NCBI GenBank assembly: GCA_002499705.1
Contig: DAMU01000071.1
Coordinates: 1-31,736, forward strand
Direction: 5' to 3'
DNA length: 31,736 nt
From: Euryarchaeota archaeon UBA91
Lineage (GTDB): Archaea; Thermoplasmatota; Poseidoniia; Poseidoniales; Poseidoniaceae
The notes beneath the pieces were generated by a model, which was given only the letters and a program-made list of their open reading frames with translations, was not told where the DNA came from and searched no databases. Positions 16,001 through 25,300 of the stretch are shown here, in pieces (positions within the stretch are counted from its first letter, which is position 1; every line of letters begins with the position of its first letter). A program made the position numbers and the translations under genes.

Positions 16001-16375
16001 ATGGCAACCCCAAGCAACCTTGTCTCACTCAGAATTACTGAAGACGAAATCGCTTTGCTCGATGCACGAGTTGGCCTTGACGGTGCACGAAATCGCTCCG
16101 ATGTTATTCGCGCTGCCATTCAACAATACCTCAAAGGACAACCAATGCTTACGGGAATGGATTCAGTCCGAATCCCGATCGGTCACGGAGATAAGATGCT
16201 TCTCGGCCAACTTTACGAACTTCAAGGAACAACTCCTGAAGCAGCAGCCCAAGAAGGGCTTTCACTTTACATAGAACAGGCCATAAAGAGCCGTTCTGAA
16301 ATGACACAACAACTCGATGAACTCCTTGCTGAAGCAAAGAGTTCAACGATACGACGCGAAGAATACCACGAATGA
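16001..16375 (+). CDS. Ribbon-helix-helix (CopG-type) DNA-binding protein
   Basis: The 124-residue protein starts with the ribbon-helix-helix fold: a beta strand LVSLRIT, helix one EDEIALLDARVG, a turn, then RNRSDVIRAAIQQYL as the second helix (residues about 7-45). The R-S-D/E-V-I-R-x-A-I pattern is typical of CopG/MetJ-like repressors, which bind DNA as dimers with the strand in the major groove. The remaining 80 residues are helical and charged (LYELQGTTPEAAAQEGL, and SEMTQQLDELLAEA at the end) and may serve oligomerisation or effector binding. GGAGG seven bases before ATG 16001 decides the start; the frame is open further up to 15725, but that part has a skewed, Cys-rich sequence with no sense. 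A nearby palindrome suggests autoregulation. Confidence 0.85.
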   Translation: MATPSNLVSLRITEDEIALLDARVGLDGARNRSDVIRAAIQQYLKGQPMLTGMDSVRIPIGHGDKMLLGQLYELQGTTPEAAAQEGLSLYIEQAIKSRSEMTQQLDELLAEAKSSTIRREEYHE

Positions 16376-16718
16376 GTGGGTGAGAGTGCAGGAGGGGATG
16401 GAAAATGAATTGGCAAAACGATGTTAGCGAGACTCGGGATGCCACCTTCAACGCCGTACGGGATTTGTCCAAGCCGTATGGATTTGCCGCTTTGCGTCTG
16501 CGTGCCCGTCTTGCACGCGCTGGACTACAACAAAACCCAACACACCTCCCCTCGAAAGACGGGCGGGGGGACTCAGATTCCACTCCAGCTTGCTAAGTTG
16601 GTTGGTTCCCACGTGTCCAGGACCCCCACATACCTGGGCACATTTACTCTCAACAGTGCTACCGCTGTCAACTGTTATTTCCCCAATCCTTTAGAGGGGT
16701 CGACGCAGAACTGCTGTT
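16376..16718 (+). ncRNA. Unassigned GC-rich region with several strong potential hairpins
   Basis: No convincing gene fills these 343 bases. Visible stems: GCGTGC 16500-16505 with GCACGC 16513-16518; GTGTCCAGG 16613-16621 with CCTGGGCAC 16633-16641 (nine pairs, one G-U); ACAG/CTGT around 16654-16669; and CCCC 16681-16684 with GGGG 16696-16699. An imperfect direct repeat, GCCGTACGGGATTTG at 16453 and GCCGTATGGATTTG at 16473, is also present. The base composition is richer in G and C than the flanking genes, a common sign of structured RNA in A/T-leaning genomes. I see no RNase P, SRP or riboswitch signature. A 63-codon frame at 16405-16596 with an upstream GGAGGGG is the alternative. Strand is assumed from the flanking genes. 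Confidence 0.35.
16688..16695 (+). promoter_or_regulatory. Possible TATA box for the helicase gene
   Basis: CCTTTAGA is centred about 27 bases before ATG 16719, at leaderless spacing. It overlaps the loop of the last hairpin in the preceding structured region, so one of the two readings may be accidental. Confidence 0.35.
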
Positions 16719-18782
16719 ATGACAGAAGGGGTGAGTCAGGAAAGTGAGCAAACTTTTCCCTTTCTGGCCCATGAAAAGCCCCGACCTGGCCAAATTGAAA
16801 TGATTCACGAATCCAGAGAAGCACTTCGCAACAATGGACACCACCTTGCAGCCGCTCCAACGGGTATTGGTAAAACGGCTGCCTCACTCGCTGCTGCATT
16901 GGAAATTGCTCGTACATCCAGTTCCTCTTGTAAAATTCTCTTTTTGACGGGTCGGCAATCCCAGCACAATATTGTTATTGAAACGGTAAGAAGTATCAAT
17001 TCACGACTAAAAGAAGGACAACGTCGAGTAAAAGTGGCAGATATTATTGGCAGAGAGTCAATGTGCAAAGATGTTGATGTTTTGTCGGGAAAATGTTTCT
17101 GTGAACAGGGCACTCCAGATTCTGCAAAGGCCTCGGGTAGAGAAGAAGTTCGAGATTTTATTCTCCATCACCCCCGTCATGTGGAAGAAATTATCGAAAA
17201 AAGCCGTACATGGGGTGTCTGCCCTTGGTCAACATGCCGCTCTGCTGTGAAAGACTGTGATATTCTCGTATGCGATTACAACCACGTCTTTTCAGAAGTT
17301 GTAAGAGAAAGCTCTCTCAGTGCAATGAATATTAGTTTGGGACAATCAATTCTTATTGTTGATGAAGCACATAACTTGCCTGATCGAATCAGAATGAGTA
17401 TGGAAAGAGTACTCACGCCGGCCATTGTGCGTAATACTGAATTTGAACTTCAAGAATATGTTGAAACGCTTACTGAGACATATCAAAAGACCACTTCGAC
17501 CTTAACTGCAATAGAACTGGATGTGGCTACTTGGGCATGGGAAATTATGAAAATCGCTCGAACCAAGATGGAGGATTTGTTTCGACAACTTCGTTCCGAC
17601 CTCATCGGAAATGACGAAGAATCGTTTGTCAAGGTGGAACGTTTAACTGATATTTTCCATCGCTCGTGCGATGAATACGAAGGGTTGACGGGTCAAAAAA
17701 CCTTGAATCAACAACCTGCTGACCCCGAACGGGCAGTAGAGCGAAATCACCGATTGCCTCGATTAGCCGATGTTTTGACTCGGGTTGTTGTTGAACAGGA
17801 TTTGGAAAGTGATGAAGATGATAAGGAAACATTTTCATTTAGACTGGGGCATGTTCTCAAGTGCATCGAGGCATTTGGAGAAACAACTGCCATCACACTG
17901 GTATTCAGTTTGAGAGGCCGAGAAGGAAAAATCACATCACACCTACTTGACCCCGGACTGGTTTCAGGACCTTTGTTTTCATCTGTTCATGGCTCTATTC
18001 TCATGTCTGGGACACTCTATCCACCACAGATGTATGCCGATATTCTTGATTTGCCGAAAGACAAGACAACAAAAACGGCCTATAATTCACCGTTTGCGGG
18101 GGAACGAAGACCGGTTTTAGTCGCCGGAGATGTAACAACGAAATACACGCAAAGGTCGCCGCAGATGTGGGACAAAATACGGAATCACATCCACGCTCTG
18201 ATTGAGCAAACACCGGGTCACGTTGCAGTATTCTCTCCATCGTACAGAATGATGGAAGACATTCTCGGTGATGTCAAGTTCAACGGTGTCGAGAAGATTG
18301 TAGAAGATAGAGATTGGAGTAAAAACGACATTGATCAACTCGTGGTGAAATTAAGACAGGATAAATCCGAAAACAAGCGTATTCTCCTGTGTGGAGTTTT
18401 CGGAGCCCGACTTTCAGAAGGTATCGATTATCATGGTGGAATCTTGGACTCAGTCGTGTGTATTGGGATTCCAAACCCACCTCCTTCAGTACTCTCTGAT
18501 TCACTCAAAACATATGCGGCAGATCGATTTGGGAAAAACAATGCTTGGCGCTACACCGTCACACAGCCCGCGATTAATGCCATTCTTCAAGCAATGGGCC
18601 GCCCAATACGTTCAGTAGGTGACAGAGCACTCATTCTGCTTCTCGACCAACGGCATACAGACCGAACATACATCAGTTGTTACCCCAGTGATTTACGTAT
18701 GAATTCAACAAATGACCCCCAGACAACGTCGAGTTTTGCTCGTCGATTCTTTTCTAAAGTTCACACACTTGAAGAAGTGTGA
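16719..18782 (+). CDS. XPD/Rad3-like Fe-S superfamily 2 DNA helicase
   Basis: The 687-residue protein has the XPD/DinG helicase plan. RPGQIEM (Q-like motif) is followed by Walker A APTGIGKT at residues 46-53, a cysteine cluster for the 4Fe-4S domain, DEAH at 215-218, LILVDEAHN context, SGTL near 430, and the motif VI-like ILQAMGRPIRS near 627. Candidate cluster ligands are Cys116, Cys126, Cys128 and Cys168 (GVCPW), with Cys173 as a spare; the CPW form replaces the usual CPY. Such enzymes unwind DNA 5' to 3' in repair or recombination. Length fits archaeal XPD-like proteins. ATG 16719 was preferred because of the TATA-like box; GTG at 16731 is possible. DinG is the main alternative. It is followed closely by a small Hsp20-like gene. 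Confidence 0.85.
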   Translation: MTEGVSQESEQTFPFLAHEKPRPGQIEMIHESREALRNNGHHLAAAPTGIGKTAASLAAALEIARTSSSSCKILFLTGRQSQHNIVIETVRSINSRLKEGQRRVKVADIIGRESMCKDVDVLSGKCFCEQGTPDSAKASGREEVRDFILHHPRHVEEIIEKSRTWGVCPWSTCRSAVKDCDILVCDYNHVFSEVVRESSLSAMNISLGQSILIVDEAHNLPDRIRMSMERVLTPAIVRNTEFELQEYVETLTETYQKTTSTLTAIELDVATWAWEIMKIARTKMEDLFRQLRSDLIGNDEESFVKVERLTDIFHRSCDEYEGLTGQKTLNQQPADPERAVERNHRLPRLADVLTRVVVEQDLESDEDDKETFSFRLGHVLKCIEAFGETTAITLVFSLRGREGKITSHLLDPGLVSGPLFSSVHGSILMSGTLYPPQMYADILDLPKDKTTKTAYNSPFAGERRPVLVAGDVTTKYTQRSPQMWDKIRNHIHALIEQTPGHVAVFSPSYRMMEDILGDVKFNGVEKIVEDRDWSKNDIDQLVVKLRQDKSENKRILLCGVFGARLSEGIDYHGGILDSVVCIGIPNPPPSVLSDSLKTYAADRFGKNNAWRYTVTQPAINAILQAMGRPIRSVGDRALILLLDQRHTDRTYISCYPSDLRMNSTNDPQTTSSFARRFFSKVHTLEEV

Positions 18783-18812
18783 ACAAAGAGAAACTACGGA
18801 GGACGAAGGTTC

Positions 18813-19313
18813 ATGGAGGCCGCACCCAACCGATATACCATGTCGACATGGGAACCCGTTCAACTGCACACGACCCTTTCGGAGAATTTCGTTGAAGAAA
18901 CGACGCAGGCAAAGACATTGGGGCTTGATGCAGAGCCACAACAACTCCATGCAGAGTTCCACGCTCATGCAGACCACATGTCCGAAGTTCAAATGAATCA
19001 TCAGCGAGTACTTGTAGCATCAGGAATGATTCCTGAATCTCACTTAGCTGAAATTGAACCTGAACGCAGTTTAGCGTGGATGGTTGATCAATTGCACGGC
19101 ACCGTGAATCCAGACGGCCTTACAATTCCACTTCATGGCGCAGATAATTCCGATATAGAAATTTCAACCCTGAACGATGAGGTGCAACGACAATTACGCC
19201 TCGTGGTGAAAGAGTCTGGACATGATGACTTGACGCGAATTCTTCCACTTCCTGCTGAAGCAGGTGAAATCCAAGCGCACTTCATCAATGGCCGACTACA
19301 CCTTCGCTGGTGA
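18813..19313 (+). CDS. Hypothetical protein with a divergent Hsp20/alpha-crystallin-like C-terminus
   Basis: The 166-residue protein has an N-terminal half rich in Glu, Gln and His (LHTTLSENFVEETTQAK, then LHAEFHAHADHMSEVQMNH), probably helical. The second half, from about residue 95, alternates short beta strands: GLTIPLHG, IEISTLND, LRLVVKESG, then RILPLPAEAGEIQAHFINGRL with the final LHLRW. The stretch L-P-x-x-x-x-x-x-I-x-A-x-x-x-N-G-x-L is characteristic of the alpha-crystallin domain of small heat-shock proteins, but the G-V-L is replaced by G-R-L and no I-x-I tail follows. GGAGG and GAAGG lie before ATG 18813. The gene is 30 bases after the helicase and convergent with the giant surface protein gene (4-base gap). 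Function uncertain. Confidence 0.55.
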   Translation: MEAAPNRYTMSTWEPVQLHTTLSENFVEETTQAKTLGLDAEPQQLHAEFHAHADHMSEVQMNHQRVLVASGMIPESHLAEIEPERSLAWMVDQLHGTVNPDGLTIPLHGADNSDIEISTLNDEVQRQLRLVVKESGHDDLTRILPLPAEAGEIQAHFINGRLHLRW

Positions 19314-19317
19314 AATT

Positions 19318-22300
19318 TCACCGTGCAGGTATCTTAGCAAGAGATGAAATCTCTTGGCCCATTCGCTCCAATGCAAGGTGTGCCGCTTCTTTGTGCTGCT
19401 CACCCATTTCATCTCGACTGTAACGTGCTTGTTCAAACATGTTGTCAATCGCCTGAAGTGCCTCCTCAGAGATTTGTGGCATTGCTTGACGAATAGCCAT
19501 CTCAAACTCACGAACAGTTTCGAAATCACGTCGTAAGAATCCGTGCTCTTGGAAGGTCGCACAAAGGTTCTGGTAACAGGTGAAAATTGCTTCACGAATG
19601 GAATCGCCAGCGGCAAGTAACTCCGCTGTATAGGCAAAGATTTCAGCAGCCTCTTCCATCAATTCATTGGTTTTACGGCGTCGGTAAAGAACGACACCTG
19701 CCCCCGCTAAAGCGATGACAAGAAGAGTGAGAACATAGGCCCAAGCCGGAACTTGAGTCGCTTCTTCCTGGAACTCATATGAAAGCGCTGTGGATGCTTC
19801 AGAGTTCAGTGCAAATTCGTCGAGTGTTTGCTGCGAGAGACGTGGGTCATTAATCACAATCTCCAATGAAAGTCGTCCCCATTCTTGAGAAGAGTCGCCA
19901 AATGGCGGATCAGATGGGAAATCAAATTCTGCTAAACCATCTGCGTTGGTAAGCGGTTGACGAGGACTTGACAATTGGGTCCCATTTTCAGAATACAAGT
20001 AAACGGTGACAGTAATTCCGTCGACGCCCTGCATTGTGTCCTTAGCGATGATGAGAACCGAGCCACCGACATCTTCTTGCTCATTTTCAATGATGTTATC
20101 CAGAGTTACTGTAATGTCAGCATTAATCTTAACAAAAATTGGGTGGGCTACACTGGCAGTATTGATGTAATACTCATCATTACGCGGTGTTTCAAGATGC
20201 AGGTATTGCGATCCAGCACTGAGGAACGAAGGAGCTGTTGCAGTCAGTGAATAATTACCATTGGACCAATCAATGAGTACATCATCGATACAACGAGCAC
20301 CGTCTTTTTGCGCCAAACACTTCGAACCGTTTCCAAGGTATAGCGTGACGTTATCGAACACTTCTCCAAGTCCACCAATTTCAGAAACTGAACCTGTCAA
20401 GACGATTGGAGAGAAGGTAGCATCTGAACGAACTACGATGTTGGAAGAAGTTCCGTCAATAGTGATAAGCACGTTTGCCCACACTGTAGCAGTTCCAGAT
20501 GATTGAGAACCAATGTGTGCATCGGTACCAGCAAAGAAGATAGTAAACTGATGATTACCGCGAGTGAGGTCCATCGTTGCGGGAACAATTGCCGACCAAC
20601 TGCCGTCTTCTTCAGTAACAAGCGTCTGGATTTCAACATCATCCAATCGCAAACTCAGGTCCATTCCACTCAAACCGTCGTTGTTGACTGTATCGATGTC
20701 AAACAAGCGACCTGAAAGCGTCCATAGGTTACCACGAGTAGCGTCTTTTCCATCATCAAAGATCAGTGTAACATCAGAACGGTGTGCGAGGAAGAAGGTC
20801 GTATTGCCTGTGTTAGAGCGGTAGTATCCTTGTGCATCGACGTTTGCAAACAGAGTGTGGTTACCAAAGCCGAAGGTATCAGGAACATTCCATGTAAAGG
20901 TAAACGCTCCTTCAGAATTCGTAACGAGGGTTGCAATAATCAGCCCTTCAACTTCCAAATCCACGGTATGGCCAGAAATACCCAGTAATTGATTATCAAC
21001 AACTGTGCCTGTAATGGTCGTGTTCTGTCCAACTGCTACTGGGCTTTCCATCTCGACTTGAACCAAAATTTGGCTGTATACGTCCCACATTCCAGTTGCA
21101 TTACTCGGCAGATAGAATGTCGTGCCTGTAAATCGAGTTTCAAGGGAAATTGGGCCAAGAGGTGCATCTGCAGGAACCGGATAGACTGCAACAAACAGTC
21201 CAGAATCATCCGTGGTGACGTTGGTCATCCACTGTCCACCAAGCCATACTTCCACAGTGAGGCCTTCGAGTGGCGAATCTACCAAGTCAAGCAGACGCCC
21301 TTCAATGGTCATCGATGCTTCACGGTCAACTGTTCCAGTAGGAGTCAAGAGAACAATCTTTGTTGGCACACTGACGTTAAAGTCCACTTGGGCACTGCTT
21401 GGGAGATAGAAATCTGGATTTGCAGGGTCGCCTACGCCGATTGGGTCAACCCAATCTCGTCCACCAAGGAATCGAACTTCAATCAAATGAGCACCGGCAG
21501 CAGTATCTTCTGGCAAAGTCCACCCAATGGAATAATCACCAGTAGTAGCGTTGGTCTCCACGCTCGAAACCGGCACACCGTCAACCAGAAGATGCACAAT
21601 GGCAATCGAAGATATACCGTTAATCGAAAGCGTTTGGTTGAGGTCATCCAATAATGTTCCTTGAACGGTGAACGAGTCTCCGGCTACAAGCGTTGACGGT
21701 GAAGTGGTAATCACGATGTTTGTCTGGGCAAGCACAACAAATTGCGTTGAGGCGTTCGAACCGATTAAACCGGTCGTTCCTGGTGTCCCAGCAAAGGTTA
21801 CTTCAAGGTCGTTAAATCCTACACTTTGGTTGCTTGGAACAGGTAAAATACCTGCTGCAGTGCCGTTTTCAAAGGTCGTCATAAGAACACTCACATCTGT
21901 TCCAAGAAGCGATACAACCACCTGTTGCGAGCCAACAGGTGCCAATGTATTGTCACGCAGTAGAACTTGAATTTGGAGGTCTTCACCGCGTTCAGTACGG
22001 TCGTTGAGGGAAGGAGAACCTAAGCCATCAACGGTCGGTTGAACAAACATCAATGTCGTGAAACCACGACTGTCAAACGAAGTATTACTCGACGAGCCAA
22101 CATAGTAGTTGACATTTGGAACATAGGATGCTTCAACGGTGTTATTCCCAGCTTCAAATGCTTCACTGAGGAGGAGAGTTGCTGACCAGAATCCACCTGC
22201 AATAACGGAGCCGCCAGTCACGGTAAATCCAACTGGCTGATCGTTAATACTGAACAAGATATTTGCGGGCAAAACACTTCCATCGCGTTGTTCAAGACCG

Positions 22301-25300
22301 CTACCATTGTCGCTGCTCACGCTTCCAGTAATGTTGAATGAAGTTCCTGCAACCGGATTATCTGCAATCGGGTCAATAACCAAGACGGTTGTCGAGCGAA
22401 CAGTAATCGTTGAAAGATTGACTTGGGTATTCAACAAGTCCGCTGAACCATTGAAGACCAAACTGACGACAATGAGGCCAAGAGGGTGAGACATCGGAAT
22501 CTGATGACTGAAATTGGCAAATCCTTCTGCATCGGTTTGCGTTCCAGTAAGCCATGTTTCATGGAACTGGATATCAACATCAAATGCTGAGAGTGGTGCG
22601 AAAAGATTGGACGATTCGAGTAACCTACCCGTAATATTCACCGTATCACCACGATTTACAGTGATTGGGTTGAGAGGTTGGAGATTTTCAAACTGACTGA
22701 CACCCATAACAAGTATACCGTTTTGAGAAGATGCGGTGAGGTAGAACGGAGAAGAACCTTCATTGACACTCAAGACCAGTATCTTGTTTCCTCGCTCAGT
22801 GCCGTTACCGGATGTGTCGGTTGGGACACTGATATTGAACGTTCCATTGGCCGAAGTACGGTATGCAGATACCAAAGTTTCATTCGGATTGTTCAGCCAA
22901 AATGCGGACATTTCCACAGGAGTAGAAAGCGGACGTGTCGGATCATCAGCGTCAAGAACTTGGCCAAGGACATTGAAATTCAGTCCTGCAGTCGTCACGG
23001 TTGGAATCGAATCGATTCGAATGTCGCTCGGTACTTGAACGGTGAGGTTGACAATTGAGGCGTTTCCAGTTCGTCGTGAGTTCCCTTGTCCCAATCCATC
23101 GGTTAAATCATCATAGACAACGACCAAAACATCGTAATATCCTGGTGCAATTCCTGTAGCAGTCCATTGAAGGGTCGAGTTTCCTTGAGCATCTGATACA
23201 TCAGTACCCATTGAAGTATTAGCCCCGCCATAATCGAAAATGTATTCGACGGTTGCTCCAGTTACGTTTGACATATCTGCAACATCGGAAATCTTCGCGT
23301 TAAAGTCGAGTGCCTGATTCACTTCGACAATCAGTGAATCTCTCTCTGGCGTTACGACAAATTCAGATTCAATACCAACCAAGGTCGAAGGAAGGACAGG
23401 GGTGGCAGGAGGGAGTGTATTGTCCACAAATCGGAAATAAGCTCCGCCTGGTGGCGCCAATGTATCAAAGTCCATGTTGAGAATAAACTCGTACGAGTCA
23501 GAAGGACTTGTTGTTGGAACGGTAAAGTTGAGAAGGAAACTACCAGTTGTGTTGTTCAAGAATCCCTGGGCCAAGTCAATCGGCATTCCTTCTGAAGTCA
23601 TCATCAGAATCGAAAGCATTGTAATGTTATCACCAAGAACGCTGATGTTCGTGTATTGTGCATCAAAAATATCTCCAAAGAGGTAACTGGTATTTCCAAG
23701 GTGAGTCCAATCTTGGCTCAAACTCAAGTTCCATGCTACTTCTGCGGCTACACGCATCAATGCACTACCCGATGAAGGTTGATACAGGTCAGAGCCGTTA
23801 AATGAAATATCAAACGCATAATCAGAAGCAAAGAGCGTCGAATCAACCAACCAATTGATGGTCATCGTTTCTGTCAGAGGGTCAACGGTCGTGTTGACCC
23901 AGTTACCGTTGAAACTGTAATCGAAATTGCCGGAGAGAAGCAGGTCTGTTGAGATTCCTCGATGGTCAAGAGCAGTTACCAAAACAGTGGCTTCAGTACC
24001 TCGGAGTTGAGCAGAAGAAAGAACTTGGAATTCGAGGAATCCTCTCAAGAGGTAAGGCCCACCTGCGGAAACATTGGCATCGTCAGTCGCCTCAATAGCG
24101 TCAGGGAAGAAACGAATTTGAAGTTCAAGAATACCCGCCATAACTTGAGCATCTGCAGTTGCCAAGAAGTGCTGAATGCTGAACGAGCCATTCACTGAGA
24201 CATTGAACACTTGTACCCATTCTTGTGAGGTCCCATTTTCACGGATAGAAAGCGAAAGATTTCCAAGCATTGCAACAGGTGATGCTCCGGTGGTAAGAGC
24301 AGAGCCGTTCAACCATATGTTGTCGTTAATGAGGAGCACGCTGCTGTTTGCTAACGGTCCTTCGAGGGTTGCTGTTACATTCGGTGCATCTCGAACATCG
24401 ATTACAATCGAAGTTGTAGAAGGACGCAAATGGAATTGAGATGGAGTAATACCTGTTGCTTGGGTATCTTGCCATCCAGAAAATCCGAGAGTAGCAGAAA
24501 TGTTGGTTTTGGTTTCAAGCGGGTCAAGTTCCAAATCAAAACTCCACGAACCATCGATGTTGAGGAAAGAACTGAGATTTGTCAATCCATTGACCGAAGA
24601 AGTGTACGTCAACCAAACAGTAGGTGGAGTTGGATCATTCAATCCTATATTCTCAATCTTGTTGGTTGGAGCATTTTCCAGTGAAAGAAGACCTTCAATC
24701 ACCGTAAGGGCGCCCGCACCGGCGATTGGTGCGTTAATCGCATTCGGAGAAGTGTGGTTGATGACAGAATCTTCTGTGACGTTGATGTAGCCATCATAGA
24801 TGACGCCTGACTCAGAAACATAACCCGATTCTGTGAGTTTGACAACCACGCGATACATTCCTGGACCGTCTAATTCTGGAGGAGTTCCGTTGAAACTAAA
24901 GGTTCCATCTGCAAGTGTAATGGTCGAGCCAATCTCAAAGTTTGGAACTGAACCTTGACCTGGTATTTCATTTTCAAGAGCCATTGGAACGAGGTATCCC
25001 ACGACAGGAAGTTCGTTAATTGCAGTAGCATTCTCAGTGTAGATGAGTTGCCCTGTTACGTTCAATGAGGCACTTGAATCACGGTCATAGGTCATTGTCG
25101 AGATTGTTTGGGCGACTATTTCCACTTCTTCTGGTTCAGGACATGCATCAAATGCAACCCATCCAAAGTCTGTTCCACCGTTGGCTGTATTTTGTTGGAG
25201 ACGAACTTCTCCCCAAGTCGTAAGATGGGTTGGATACACTGAATATCCATCGCCATTCCATATTCCACCAGCAAAGCCAGTGACTTTACGTGCTGGAATG

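Noticed and set aside
16405..16596. 63-codon frame with a GGAGGGG before its ATG
   Set aside because: It lies over the strongest hairpins and its composition (Arg, Ala, then Ser/Asp) is unlike neighbouring genes. I left it as an alternative inside the non-coding entry.
16376..16718. RNase P RNA, SRP RNA or a known riboswitch
   Set aside because: The conserved core sequences, such as the SRP domain IV loop or the RNase P GAGGAAAGUC block, are not visible.
20989..21654. Long open frames on the plus strand across the giant surface-protein gene, such as 221 codons here
   Set aside because: They are antisense to a clear coding frame, have no ribosome site or family pattern, and arise from the codon bias of the real gene.
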